A stretch of DNA of 64,000 bases from Bacteroidales bacterium (GTDB taxonomy: Bacteria; Bacteroidota; Bacteroidia; Bacteroidales; Muribaculaceae). The position numbers and the translations under genes were made by a program. The stretch is taken from assembly GCA_900769345.1 (NCBI GenBank), contig CAAGGJ010000053.1:1-64000 (forward strand), in the 5' to 3' direction. Below the pieces are notes generated by a model, which saw only the letters and a list, made by a program, of their open reading frames with translations, searched no databases and was not told where the DNA came from. This document shows positions 28,557 to 37,857 of the stretch, one piece after another. Each line of letters opens with the position of its first letter. Within the stretch, counting starts at the first letter, position 1.

Positions 28557-30002
28557 ATGAAAGCATATATAAAAAAAAGAATATTGGCATTGTGTTTGTC
28601 GGCCCTTGCTATGGCGGCAAGTGCTGTGACATTGCAGCAAGCCAAGGCGCTTTATCTGAAGGAGAAATACGAAGAGGCCTTAGTGGCATTCGAAGAACTA
28701 TATAACAAGAGCGCTCGAAACAAAAAAGATGCATCGATAAATCACTGGCTTGGTGTGTGTCTGTATAAGACCGGTAAAAAAGCCGAATCGGAGAAATATT
28801 TTGAATATGCCTCGTCGAAAAGTGTGGCAGAGTCGAAAATGTATCTAAGCAAATTGGCATACTCCAACCATGAATTCGATAAAGCATACGAATATATGGA
28901 AGAGTATGTGGATATGATGCGCGAGAATGATAAAGAGATTTCGGAAGAAGCATCGCGCCATCTCGATGCAGCCCGTTCGGCAAAATCGATGTATGAGCAT
29001 GTGGAAAAAATAGCTATTATCGATAGTCTTGTAGTAGACAAACGCGATTTTTTCTTGGCTTATAAATTGTCGCCCGAAACCGGACGATTTGCAACGAGCG
29101 ACATACTGCCATACGAAAAGCCCGACTCGTTGACAGCAGTATTTGTGCCAGAGAATGGCGAACGGATGATGTGGGTGGGACTCGATAGCATAGGCGGAAC
29201 ACAGTTAATGGAGACAAACCGCTTGCTCGATAACACTTGGGAAGCCTATCAAGCCATAAAAGGTGAGTTGAATCTTGCCGGCGATGTGGCATTTCCGTTT
29301 ATGATGCCCGATGGCTCAACGCTTTATTATTCGTGCAACGGCGATGGAGCCTTGGGAGGTTACGATATATTTATGTCGCGCAAAAATAGCGAGGACGGCA
29401 CATTTTTTCAACCACAGAATGTGGGTATGCCATATAATTCGCCATACGATGATTACCTATTGGTGATAGATGAAGTAACCGGAATAGGCTGGTGGGCAAC
29501 CGACAGGAATAAGATACCCGGCAAACTCACTATCTATATTTTTATTCCGAACGAAGTGCGCGAGAATTACAGCATCGACGATCCGAAGTTGTATTCCTAT
29601 GCCAATGTAAATTCGATAAGAGATACATGGGCCGAAGGAGCCGATTATTCGGAATATTTTGAGCGCATCGAGGCAATAGGCAAGCAGGAAAATGAGAATA
29701 AGGCGGATTTTGAATTTGAAGTGGCAAAAGGTGTAATCTATACATCGCTCGATGATACGAAGAGCACCGAAGGCCGCAATTATCTTGAGCAATATCTCGA
29801 AGTTAAGCAAGCGCAAAGCGAGGCAATGGCGTTGTTGAAAGAATTGCGCAAAGAGTATGCCGAAGGAGGCGCCACCGAGCGGTCGACATTGAAATCGAAG
29901 ATACTTCAACTCGAAAAGGCAGTGCTTAAATGCGGCCAAGAGTTGCAGCAACTTAGCAATAACGTGATAAAGATAGAACGAAAACGAAATAAAAACCATT
30001 AA
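28557..30002 (+). CDS. Exported TPR and PD40 beta-propeller protein upstream of floA
   Basis: 481 residues from ATG 28557 (an ATG at 28548 is also possible). [20 protein letters not shown] forms a signal peptide. Residues about 20-150 hold TPR repeats ([40 protein letters not shown]). Residues about 160-350 contain PD40/TolB-like blades ([26 protein letters not shown]), followed by an acidic, coiled-coil-prone C-terminus (about 410-481). This layout resembles the N-terminal half of Bacteroidetes OmpA-associated proteins (PorE-like) without the OmpA domain. It is 11 bp upstream of floA and shares its promoter. Function unknown. Confidence 0.8.
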   Translation: MKAYIKKRILALCLSALAMAASAVTLQQAKALYLKEKYEEALVAFEELYNKSARNKKDASINHWLGVCLYKTGKKAESEKYFEYASSKSVAESKMYLSKLAYSNHEFDKAYEYMEEYVDMMRENDKEISEEASRHLDAARSAKSMYEHVEKIAIIDSLVVDKRDFFLAYKLSPETGRFATSDILPYEKPDSLTAVFVPENGERMMWVGLDSIGGTQLMETNRLLDNTWEAYQAIKGELNLAGDVAFPFMMPDGSTLYYSCNGDGALGGYDIFMSRKNSEDGTFFQPQNVGMPYNSPYDDYLLVIDEVTGIGWWATDRNKIPGKLTIYIFIPNEVRENYSIDDPKLYSYANVNSIRDTWAEGADYSEYFERIEAIGKQENENKADFEFEVAKGVIYTSLDDTKSTEGRNYLEQYLEVKQAQSEAMALLKELRKEYAEGGATERSTLKSKILQLEKAVLKCGQELQQLSNNVIKIERKRNKNH

Positions 30003-30013
30003 AACTAAGCAAT

Positions 30014-30985
30014 ATGGAATTTACAATTATGATGATTGGACTATTGGCAGTAGTGGCAGTATGCATATTTTTCTACTATGTGCCATTTTTCCTATGGATT
30101 TCGGCAAGAGTGTCGGGAGTAAGGATATCGTTGATACAATTATTCTTGATGCGTATACGAAAAGTGCCTGCAAGAGTGATAGTGCAAGCAATGATAGAGG
30201 CACACAAGGCCGGATTGAGTGAAGTAAATCGCGACGACCTCGAGGCACACTTCTTGGCAGGAGGTAATGTTGAGAAAGTGGTGCATGCATTGGTGTCGGC
30301 AGCGAAGGCAAATATCGACCTTGGATTTAAAATGGCTACTGCGATAGATTTGGCAGGACGCGATGTGTTTCAAGCTGTTCAGATGTCGGTTAATCCCAAG
30401 GTTATCGACACTCCACCTGTTACAGCCGTAGCAAAGGATGGTATTCAGCTTATAGCAAAAGCTCGTGTAACCGTAAGGGCAAATATCCGCCAATTGGTGG
30501 GTGGAGCAGGCGAGGACACAGTGCTGGCACGTGTGGGTGAAGGTATTGTGTCATCGATTGGTTCGTCGGAAAGTCATAAGCAAGTGCTTGAAAATCCTGA
30601 TAGCATATCGAAACTCGTGCTTAAGAAGGGTCTTGACTCAGGCACTGCATTTGAGATTTTGTCGATTGATATTGCCGATATCGATATAGGTAAAAACATA
30701 GGCGCAACATTGCAAATCGACCAAGCACAAGCCGACAAGAATATTGCGCAAGCCAAAGCTGAGGAACGCAGAGCAATGGCAATAGCACTTGAGCAAGAAA
30801 TGAAGGCTAAAGCACAAGAGGCGAGAGCAAAGGTGATAGAGGCTGAAGCACAAGTGCCACAATCTATAGCCGAGGCATTCCGAGCCGGAAACTTGGGCAT
30901 TATGGATTATTACCGAATCAAAAATATCGAGTCGGACACCAATATGAGAGAATCGATAGCCGGTGGTTCGCCAAGCGGGAAGTAA
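30014..30985 (+). CDS. floA: Flotillin-like protein FloA
   Basis: 323 residues. The N-terminus forms a membrane hairpin ([21 protein letters not shown]), then the SPFH domain with the family-typical [19 protein letters not shown] and [17 protein letters not shown], and an Ala/Glu-rich coiled coil at about 235-290 ([20 protein letters not shown]). FloA organises detergent-resistant membrane domains and affects secretion and signalling proteins. It is 11 bp after the TPR/propeller gene and terminated by a 12-bp hairpin. Confidence 0.95.
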   Translation: MEFTIMMIGLLAVVAVCIFFYYVPFFLWISARVSGVRISLIQLFLMRIRKVPARVIVQAMIEAHKAGLSEVNRDDLEAHFLAGGNVEKVVHALVSAAKANIDLGFKMATAIDLAGRDVFQAVQMSVNPKVIDTPPVTAVAKDGIQLIAKARVTVRANIRQLVGGAGEDTVLARVGEGIVSSIGSSESHKQVLENPDSISKLVLKKGLDSGTAFEILSIDIADIDIGKNIGATLQIDQAQADKNIAQAKAEERRAMAIALEQEMKAKAQEARAKVIEAEAQVPQSIAEAFRAGNLGIMDYYRIKNIESDTNMRESIAGGSPSGK

Positions 30986-31046
30986 TGATTCACTCCTATG
31001 AAAGTTAAGTTAACTTGACTCGACTATAAAGAGAGAATTGATATAT

Positions 31047-31086
31047 AGTTGGTATGCACGGCAGCAGCTATGCATACCAACTTTTT
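31047..31086 (+). terminator. Intrinsic terminator after floA
   Basis: AGTTGGTATGCA (31047-31058) pairs perfectly with TGCATACCAACT (31071-31082), followed by TTTT. Confidence 0.88.
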
Positions 31087-31112
31087 GAAATCATCATCAG
31101 TAACGAGAAAGC

Positions 31113-32303
31113 ATGATAGAATTCGTACAGGATTACATCAATCAATTGGCATCGAGATTCGACATTTCGGCCGACTTTGTGCATCACTATATATATGTAT
31201 TGCTCATTTTGCTTGTGGCTTTGGCGTTAGGTGTAGTGGTAAAATATGCTGTGGGACCGCTATTTCTGCGCATAGCACGCCGCACATCGTTACGAATAGA
31301 TGATTATCTCTTCACCGACAGCATTATTTCGGTGCTATCGCGATTGCTGCCGATGATGTTTGTTTCGCTGGTTATGCCGTTGCTATATTACGGAAAAGAA
31401 AGCGCTACACTGATATATGTTGTGTTCTATCGTGCGGTTAACGCGTATATAGTGGTGCTTGTGGCGAAACTCATAACGCATGTGCTTAACAACTATCTTG
31501 CTTACTCTAAAACAGAGCGTGGCGACCGTAATAATCACTATTTGGATATGGTGATGCAGTTTTGCAAGGTGGTGATTTACTTCTTTGCATTCATAATAAT
31601 GCTATCGGTGATACTCGACAAGAATCCTACCACAATGCTTGCCGGATTAGGAGCAATGGCAACAATAATATTGCTCGTTTTCCAAGATAGTATTTTGGGC
31701 TTTGTGGCTGGAGTTCAACTCAATATCAATAAGATGCTCATAGTGGGCGATTGGGTGGAAGTGCGTGATAGCAACATCAACGGATATGTGGTGAAAGTAA
31801 ACCTAACTACTATAAAAATCAGGAATTTCGACAATTCGATATCTACTATCCCACCGTATAAGTTGATTCAAAATTCGTTTCGCAATTGGGAGGGAATAAA
31901 GGTGTACGGCGGGCGGCAAGCTCGAATGAAACTGATGATAGATGTAGACTCGGTAAGGTTTGCCGACGAAGAAATGCTTAGTCGACTACGATCGTGCAAT
32001 CTGATAACCGAAACAGATGCTTCTACGCCATATCAGCGCATATCAAATGTTACCCTTTACCGACGGTTTATTGAGCGTTTTCTGAATGACTGCGAGGTGG
32101 TGGATAAAGAAAAATGGTTGATGGTGCGCCAAACACCTACTGAGGGTATGGGTATGCCCATCGAGATGTATTTCTACATTAAGGAATGGGATTTTGTGCG
32201 ATTTGAAGAACTATCGGCAGAGATTTACGAGTATTGCCTTGCCTCGGCAACTGATTTCGACTTGAAAATTTATCAAAGCATAACCAAAAGTGATTTGAAA
32301 TAA
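31113..32303 (+). CDS. MscS-type mechanosensitive ion channel
   Basis: 396 residues with four to five N-terminal hydrophobic segments, then the pore-lining helix region GLGAMATIILLVFQDSILG, the beta-domain SVDWVEVRD-like stretch (VGDWVEVRDSNINGYV) and IRNFDNSISTIPPYKL, typical MscS hallmarks. It opens under membrane tension to release solutes after osmotic downshift. Length and topology match the YbdG/YnaI-like group rather than minimal MscS. It starts shortly after the floA terminator, with no convincing promoter seen, and the histidinol-phosphatase gene begins 13 bp after its stop. Confidence 0.92.
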   Translation: MIEFVQDYINQLASRFDISADFVHHYIYVLLILLVALALGVVVKYAVGPLFLRIARRTSLRIDDYLFTDSIISVLSRLLPMMFVSLVMPLLYYGKESATLIYVVFYRAVNAYIVVLVAKLITHVLNNYLAYSKTERGDRNNHYLDMVMQFCKVVIYFFAFIIMLSVILDKNPTTMLAGLGAMATIILLVFQDSILGFVAGVQLNINKMLIVGDWVEVRDSNINGYVVKVNLTTIKIRNFDNSISTIPPYKLIQNSFRNWEGIKVYGGRQARMKLMIDVDSVRFADEEMLSRLRSCNLITETDASTPYQRISNVTLYRRFIERFLNDCEVVDKEKWLMVRQTPTEGMGMPIEMYFYIKEWDFVRFEELSAEIYEYCLASATDFDLKIYQSITKSDLK

Positions 32304-32316
32304 CCTACATAGTTAT

Positions 32317-33138
32317 ATGATTGACATAAAGCAGATAATAAGCAAAAGCGAAAAATATAATTTTCACTCGCACACGCAGTTTTGCGATGGTAGAGATGTG
32401 ATGGAAAACATATTGCTTTCGGCAATTGAACACGGATTTACCGATTGGGGCTTTTCTCCTCATTCGCCTGTGCCACTTGAGTCGCCGTGCAATATGAGCG
32501 ACGCCGATTTGAAGCCATATTTTAGCGAGATTGACCGTTTGCGTGATAAATATGGCGACCGCATCAATATATATCGCTCGATAGAGATAGATTATCTTGG
32601 TGATTGGGGGCCGAGCAATACATATTTCCAATATATGGATTTAGATTATCGCATTGGGTCGGTGCACTTCATTCCATCGTTTGCCGGAGATGGATATGTA
32701 GATATCGATGGCAGCTTAGAAAACTTCAAGCCTAAGATGGCAGAACATTTCTATAACGATATTGAAGGCGTGGTGCTATCGTTCTACACACAGACCCTGG
32801 ACATGATAGAAAAAGGCGGCTTCGACATCATAGGCCATTTTGATAAGATAGGATATAATGCAAGTATGTATAGACCGGGCATAGATAAGCAAGATTGGTA
32901 TAAATCGCTTGTTCGCGAGACATTCGAAGCAATTATGGATCACGGCTATTGGATAGAAATCAACACTAAAGCCTACCACAAATCAGGAATATTTTTTCCG
33001 CATCAGCAGTTCTGGCATTTGCTTAAGAAATATGATGCGCCGGTAGTGTTTAATAGCGATGCACATTTCCCGGAGTTGGTAAATGCGGGAAGAGTAGAGG
33101 CCATGACTATGTTTAAAGAACTTAAAAACATTGTCTGA
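32317..33138 (+). CDS. Histidinol-phosphatase, PHP type
   Basis: 273 residues. PHP-domain metal ligands are visible: HSH at 17-19 in NFHSHTQFCDGRD, Glu in SIEIDYLGD, His in GHFDKIG and Asp-His in FNSDAHF. The layout matches the HisK/HisN-like PHP phosphatases that convert histidinol phosphate to histidinol, the penultimate step of histidine synthesis. It lies 13 bp after the MscS gene. The metA promoter overlaps its 3' end. Other PHP phosphoesterase activity cannot be excluded. Confidence 0.85.
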   Translation: MIDIKQIISKSEKYNFHSHTQFCDGRDVMENILLSAIEHGFTDWGFSPHSPVPLESPCNMSDADLKPYFSEIDRLRDKYGDRINIYRSIEIDYLGDWGPSNTYFQYMDLDYRIGSVHFIPSFAGDGYVDIDGSLENFKPKMAEHFYNDIEGVVLSFYTQTLDMIEKGGFDIIGHFDKIGYNASMYRPGIDKQDWYKSLVRETFEAIMDHGYWIEINTKAYHKSGIFFPHQQFWHLLKKYDAPVVFNSDAHFPELVNAGRVEAMTMFKELKNIV

Positions 33139-33161
33139 ACCGAGAGAATGGAGTAATTTTG
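33131..33161 (+). promoter_or_regulatory. Promoter of metA
   Basis: TTG at 33131-33133, 20-bp spacer, TAATTTTG at 33154-33161, giving a leader of about 34 nt. The -33 element overlaps the end of the histidinol-phosphatase gene. The leader is too short for a SAM riboswitch. Confidence 0.8.
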
Positions 33162-33201
33162 TGAAATAAAACAGAAAATAATAGAGAAAGGATAATATAA
33201 A

Positions 33202-34119
33202 ATGCCAGTAACAGTACCAGTATCACTACCTGCGGTAGAAGAGTTGCGCAGAGAGAATATCTTTGTAATAGATCAGAATAGAGCTTCGTCGCAGGATATT
33301 CGTCCGCTGAAGATAGCCATTCTCAACTTGATGCCGCTAAAGATTATGACCGAAACAGATTTGCTACGCTTGCTGTCGAACACTCCACTCCAGGTAGAAC
33401 TCGATTTGGTCGATACCGATACATATGTTTGCAAAAATACGCCTCGTGAGCACATCGAGACATTTTATAAAAAATTCGATGAGATAAAGCATAATAATTA
33501 TGATGGCTTCATTGTAACCGGGGCGCCTGTAGAAAAGCTCGATTTCAATGAGGTGGATTATTGGGAAGAATTGATAGAGATTTTCGACTGGTCGAAAACC
33601 CATGTAACATCTACATTATATATCTGTTGGGCGGCATTTGCAGGATTGTATCACAATTATGGTATACCCAAGCATGTGATAGGAAGCAAGATTTCGGGTG
33701 TGTTTAAACATCACGTGCTCGATAAGCAAAATCCTATATTCAGGGGATTCGACGACGAGTTTTATGTGCCCCATAGTCGCTTCAGCGAGGTGCGCAAAGA
33801 CGACATAGCCAAACGTCCGGAATTGTCGATAATAGCCGAAAGCGAAGAGAGTGGCATATATATGGTAATGGCACGTAATGGCAGAGAATTTTACATAACA
33901 GGACATTCGGAATATTCGCCGTATACTCTCGATTTTGAGTATCGACGCGATATGGCAAAGGGTGTCAATCCCAAGGTGCCGGTTAACTACTATGAGAACG
34001 ACGATCCGTCGATGCCACCTATTGTTCGTTGGCGAGCACATGCCAACTTGTTGTTCTCCAATTGGCTTAACTATTTTGTGTACCAAGCTACACCATACGA
34101 CATCAAGAGCATAAAATAA
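33202..34119 (+). CDS. metA: MetA, homoserine O-acyltransferase (predicted acetyl-CoA specific)
   Basis: 305 residues. The acyl-enzyme Cys142 sits in ICWAAFAGLYH, and His235 and Glu237 in TGHSEYS complete the catalytic set. Position 111 is Glu (APVEKLDF). In the MetA family Glu111 is associated with acetyl-CoA use (as shown for Bacillus cereus) and Gly111 with succinyl-CoA (E. coli). The enzyme is therefore predicted to be homoserine O-acetyltransferase despite common succinyltransferase naming. It activates homoserine for methionine synthesis. The stop codon overlaps the start of the U32 gene (TAATG). Confidence 0.95.
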   Translation: MPVTVPVSLPAVEELRRENIFVIDQNRASSQDIRPLKIAILNLMPLKIMTETDLLRLLSNTPLQVELDLVDTDTYVCKNTPREHIETFYKKFDEIKHNNYDGFIVTGAPVEKLDFNEVDYWEELIEIFDWSKTHVTSTLYICWAAFAGLYHNYGIPKHVIGSKISGVFKHHVLDKQNPIFRGFDDEFYVPHSRFSEVRKDDIAKRPELSIIAESEESGIYMVMARNGREFYITGHSEYSPYTLDFEYRRDMAKGVNPKVPVNYYENDDPSMPPIVRWRAHANLLFSNWLNYFVYQATPYDIKSIK

Positions 34120-35960
34120 TGTCAAAAACAAGGGCAAAAAGAGAAATCGAACTCCTTGCACCGGCCAAGGACTACGCTACAGCAATCGATGCCATCAATT
34201 ACGGCGCCGATGCTGTGTATATGGGTGCCAGAAAGTTTGGTGCCAGAGCATTGGCGGGCAACGAAATTGACGACTTGGCTCGCGTGGCAGATTATGCTCA
34301 TAAGTTTAACGCAAGATTGTATGCTACGGTCAATACCATAGTCTACGATGATGAACTGCGCGATTTAGAACGATTGATAACCGACCTCTACAATGCCGGG
34401 GCTGATGCACTGATAGTGCAGGATATGTCGATTCTACGACTCGATATACCACCAATAGCGCTTCACTCAAGCACACAGTGCGACTTGCGCACACCTGAGA
34501 AGGCTCGGTTTTTGAGTTCGCTCGGCTTTTCGCAGTTGGTGATGGCTCGAGAACTGTCACTCGAAGAGATTAATGCTATTCATAATGCTACCGATGCCAA
34601 ACTTGAGGCATTTATTTATGGAGCATTGTGCGTTAGTTATAGCGGTCGCTGCCAACTTAGTTATGCCACCAAAGGACGAAGTGCCAATAGGGGAGAGTGC
34701 TCGCAACTTTGCCGTATGCCTTACGACCTTGTGGACAACCATGGAAACGAATTGGTGAAGAATCGCCATCTATTATCACTTCGCGACTTGAATCAGAGTG
34801 GACATCTAAAGGATTTGATGGACGCAGGTGTTTCATCATTCAAGATTGAAGGCCGACTGAAGGACTCGAATTATGTTCGCAATGCCGTGGCATATTTCCG
34901 TAAAGAAATCGACTCGATAATCGAAGCAAATCCCGAGCAATACGCTCGTTCGAGTTGTGGCACATCGGTGTGTGACTTTGTTCCGGCGCTTGAGAAGTGT
35001 TTCAACAGGTCGTATACCCATTATTTTCTCAACGAGAGACATCATCCCAACGGATTTAAGATGGCTTCGCTGATTACTCCGAAATCGTTAGGCGAAAAGA
35101 TAGGCTGTGTGAATCAATGCCGAGGTAATAAACTTACTATTGACACAAGGCAGAGCCTTAACAACGGCGATGGCTTGAGTTACTTCACAGGTGCTGAATT
35201 TTCGGGATTCCGTGTAAATAAGGTGGAAAAAGGTGTGGTGTATGCCAATACGCCACTCCAGTTGGCACCTGGGACCGTGATTTATCGCACCTACGACAAG
35301 GCGCATGACGACAGCGTGGCAAAGTCGAAGACCGAACGAAAGATAATGCTTAATGCCGTATTGCGCTCGGCAGGCAATATGTTGATACTCGACTTGAGTG
35401 ATGAGCGCGGCAATTATATCAGCAAAGCCATAGACACTGGTGCGCTCGAGTTGTCAAAATCCGACCAACGAGCTCGCCAAAAAGAGTCGTTGGCTAAGTT
35501 GGGCAATACTATTTACGCTTTGGCTGAATGTGACATACTTACCGATGCATTTGTGCCGGCATCTCTGCTAACGCAATTACGACGCGAAGCTGTGGAACTG
35601 CTTGAAAAGGCACAAAACATAAGTTATCGTCGAGAAATGCGCAAAGCTGAGGATAAGACATCGCAATGTTTCACGCAAGAACTTGTGTCGGCCGATAATG
35701 TGGCTAATCATATAGCCGAGCAGTTGTATGCCGACCATGGCGCTACGGTAAAGGAATATGCCATAGAGGTGGCAAAAGCGAAACCCGATCAACCGCTTAT
35801 GCATACTCGTTACTGTATACGCCGCGAATTGGGCGCATGTAAAAAATCGAGCAACGCAAAATCGCTGCCCGACAAAATATTTCTTCGCACAGGCAAAACT
35901 CTGCTTGCCGTTAATTGTGATTGCTTAAAATGTGAGATGACTATTACATTAGTCAAGTAG
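34119..35960 (+). CDS. U32 family protein (RlhA/TrhP-like)
   Basis: 613 residues. The U32 signature spans ELLAPAKDYATAIDAINYGA and the cysteine set Cys171, Cys178, Cys194 and Cys198 (CVSYSGRC ... CSQLC), probable 4Fe-4S ligands. A second cysteine group, CDCLKC, lies near the C-terminus. Characterised relatives are prephenate-dependent tRNA or 23S rRNA hydroxylases (TrhP, RlhA), so the peptidase label is probably a misnomer. The two-part architecture and length are closer to RlhA/YdcP. Translation is coupled to metA, an uncommon pairing for which I have no functional explanation. Confidence 0.88.
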   Translation: MSKTRAKREIELLAPAKDYATAIDAINYGADAVYMGARKFGARALAGNEIDDLARVADYAHKFNARLYATVNTIVYDDELRDLERLITDLYNAGADALIVQDMSILRLDIPPIALHSSTQCDLRTPEKARFLSSLGFSQLVMARELSLEEINAIHNATDAKLEAFIYGALCVSYSGRCQLSYATKGRSANRGECSQLCRMPYDLVDNHGNELVKNRHLLSLRDLNQSGHLKDLMDAGVSSFKIEGRLKDSNYVRNAVAYFRKEIDSIIEANPEQYARSSCGTSVCDFVPALEKCFNRSYTHYFLNERHHPNGFKMASLITPKSLGEKIGCVNQCRGNKLTIDTRQSLNNGDGLSYFTGAEFSGFRVNKVEKGVVYANTPLQLAPGTVIYRTYDKAHDDSVAKSKTERKIMLNAVLRSAGNMLILDLSDERGNYISKAIDTGALELSKSDQRARQKESLAKLGNTIYALAECDILTDAFVPASLLTQLRREAVELLEKAQNISYRREMRKAEDKTSQCFTQELVSADNVANHIAEQLYADHGATVKEYAIEVAKAKPDQPLMHTRYCIRRELGACKKSSNAKSLPDKIFLRTGKTLLAVNCDCLKCEMTITLVK

Positions 35961-35981
35961 AAAAAGAGCTTACTTGGCTGT

Positions 35982-36779
35982 CTATTCTATTGTAAATCGG
36001 TCGGCATCTTTCGAAACAGGGAATGTCAATCTGAAATGATTGAGCTTATCGATGCTGAGCGAAGCCATTGCTGTGGGATTTTGCATCGAAGTTTCGGCGA
36101 TAATATTGCCTTTATAATCGATAACAATCGATGATCCGTGAGCATAGTCAAGACCATCGCCATTGATGCCACAGCGGTTCACACCACACACGTAGCAGCA
36201 GTTTTCTATGGCTCGAGCCACAAGCAGACTCTTCCACGCATTGTATCGAGCTTTTGGCCAGTTGGCAACCACTACAAGGAGGTCGTAATCGTTGTTGACA
36301 TTGCGGCAAAATACAGGGAATCGCAGGTCGTAGCAGATGATAGGCTTGATGTTCCATCCACGGAAGCGAATTATCGGTGATGGTTTGCTGCTGGTAGCAA
36401 AAATCTCACGTTCGCCACCCATAGTAAAGAGGTGCTTTTTGTCGTAGAACGTGCCGTCGCCGTTAGGTTCGATAAAGAAAGCCCTATTGAAAACACGTCC
36501 GGCAGTGCTTGCCAAAAAACTGCCGCAAATGGCACAATTATTATCGTGAGCCATATCAGCAATACGGCGCATAGAGGCACCTGTGTTGCGTTCGGCGAGC
36601 GAGCGAGCGCGGTCAGCGTCGTTGACAAATCCCGTAGTGACAAGTTCGGGTAATATAGCCAAGTCGCACAATTCAGGCAACTGAGCTATGCGAGTTTCGA
36701 TGGACTTCAAATTGCTATCGACATCGAAGTCGATAATTTCAGTCTCAACCAAACCGATGTTTAATGTGCTGAAAGCCAT
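35982..36779 (-). CDS. Nitrilase-superfamily carbon-nitrogen hydrolase, omega-amidase-like
   Basis: 265 residues. The Glu-Lys-Cys triad fits Glu45 (LPELVTTGF), Lys114 (YDKKHLF) and Cys149 (IICYDLRFP). The sequence is closest in style to YafV/Nit2 omega-amidases, which hydrolyse alpha-ketoglutaramate or alpha-ketosuccinamate. It is the last gene of a minus-strand run, 14 bp after the acyltransferase. Confidence 0.88.
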   Translation of the reverse strand: MAFSTLNIGLVETEIIDFDVDSNLKSIETRIAQLPELCDLAILPELVTTGFVNDADRARSLAERNTGASMRRIADMAHDNNCAICGSFLASTAGRVFNRAFFIEPNGDGTFYDKKHLFTMGGEREIFATSSKPSPIIRFRGWNIKPIICYDLRFPVFCRNVNNDYDLLVVVANWPKARYNAWKSLLVARAIENCCYVCGVNRCGINGDGLDYAHGSSIVIDYKGNIIAETSMQNPTAMASLSIDKLNHFRLTFPVSKDADRFTIE

Positions 36780-36793
36780 TATGAGATGAAGAG

Positions 36794-37351
36794 TTAAAGA
36801 CCGGTACCAAACTTATCGGGGTACTTGGCCGGGATGTCTTTGTAGTAAGTTTTAACAGCTTTGAGGTCATCTTCGATATTTCCGGTGTAAGCAAATTCTT
36901 TATCAAGAGCCACCACCTTATTTTTAAAATCGAGATAAGCCAAATAAATGGGCAAGTTGGCGCCATATGCAATGTGTAAGAACCCCTTTCTCCAATGTTC
37001 GTTGTAACTGCGGGTACCTTCGGGGGTTACGGCAATCACGAATCTATCGCTACGCTTGGCAGCTTCGATGATTGAAGTAGTGAGATGTCCGCCTTTTTTT
37101 CGTGGCACTGCAATGCCACCCATGGCACGAAAGATATTGCCCAACGGCCAGAAAAACCAAGTTTCTTTCATTAAGAACCCCGATTGTATTCCAACCGATT
37201 TTATTGCCAATTGGCACAAAATGAAATCCCAATTGCTGGTGTGGGGTGCGATACTGATAACACATTTATCAGGAAGTGGAATGTTGACATTGATTACAAC
37301 ATCCCACTTCGCTAATTTCAATATCGTTTTTGCTAATTTCTTAATCAACAT
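36794..37351 (-). CDS. PlsC-type 1-acylglycerol-3-phosphate acyltransferase-like protein
   Basis: 185 residues, short for PlsC. The HX4D catalytic motif is HTSNWD, and the acyl-acceptor motif is PEGTRS. FWPLGNIFRAMGGIAVPR matches block II. It likely acylates lysophosphatidate or a related lipid at the inner membrane. Its start overlaps the stop of the 37351-37713 gene (TAATG), so the two are translationally coupled. A second, longer PlsC may exist elsewhere in the genome. Confidence 0.88.
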   Translation of the reverse strand: MLIKKLAKTILKLAKWDVVINVNIPLPDKCVISIAPHTSNWDFILCQLAIKSVGIQSGFLMKETWFFWPLGNIFRAMGGIAVPRKKGGHLTTSIIEAAKRSDRFVIAVTPEGTRSYNEHWRKGFLHIAYGANLPIYLAYLDFKNKVVALDKEFAYTGNIEDDLKAVKTYYKDIPAKYPDKFGTGL

Positions 37352-37713
37352 TATTGAATGGCTTGCTTATTTGCTTCGCGCTGTGCTGCAGGAAGCAATG
37401 CATTCATTTCTCTTACAATAGCATCTACGCCTTCGTTAACAAATTCGGCGATAGCCTTTTCTACAGCCTTGAAATAAGCGCGACGACCTTTGCGGTATAC
37501 TGCCTTATTGTTCTTGAAATCTTTTTCTTGCTTGTCGTAATTTACCGAAATCTTCTTGATGGCAGCATCTTGAAGAAGGGCAACCTTCACAATCACTTCG
37601 TCCATCTTTTCGACGTCGATACCTTCGAATGCTTGTTGTGCAAAGATGCATTCGCCTACAATGTCAGAGCATATATATGCAATGTTCTTTTTTAAGTTTC
37701 TTTTGTTTGCCAT
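37351..37713 (-). CDS. Uncharacterised small helical protein coupled to the acyltransferase
   Basis: 120 residues, predicted mostly alpha-helical and soluble with a basic N-terminus (MANKRNLKKNIAYICSD) and no signal peptide. I do not recognise a domain. It is first in the operon with the acyltransferase and nitrilase and coupled to the former by a TAATG overlap, which supports it being a real gene. A TAATTTAG sequence on the minus strand about 60 bp upstream is a poor promoter match. Confidence 0.75.
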   Translation of the reverse strand: MANKRNLKKNIAYICSDIVGECIFAQQAFEGIDVEKMDEVIVKVALLQDAAIKKISVNYDKQEKDFKNNKAVYRKGRRAYFKAVEKAIAEFVNEGVDAIVREMNALLPAAQREANKQAIQ

Positions 37714-37857
37714 AATGTATATAATATGTTTGTTGTTTATTTATAGTGCTAAATTAGTAATTTTTGGTGAATTATGGAAATATTCCTCTTTAAGAATTGG
37801 CTTTGTGGTTTATTTTGCAGGATTTCGATGTTGTAACGAAATATGAATGTGTCAATA

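Noticed and set aside
33139..33201. SAM riboswitch upstream of metA
   Set aside because: Only about 34 nt of leader exist after the promoter, too short and without riboswitch structure.
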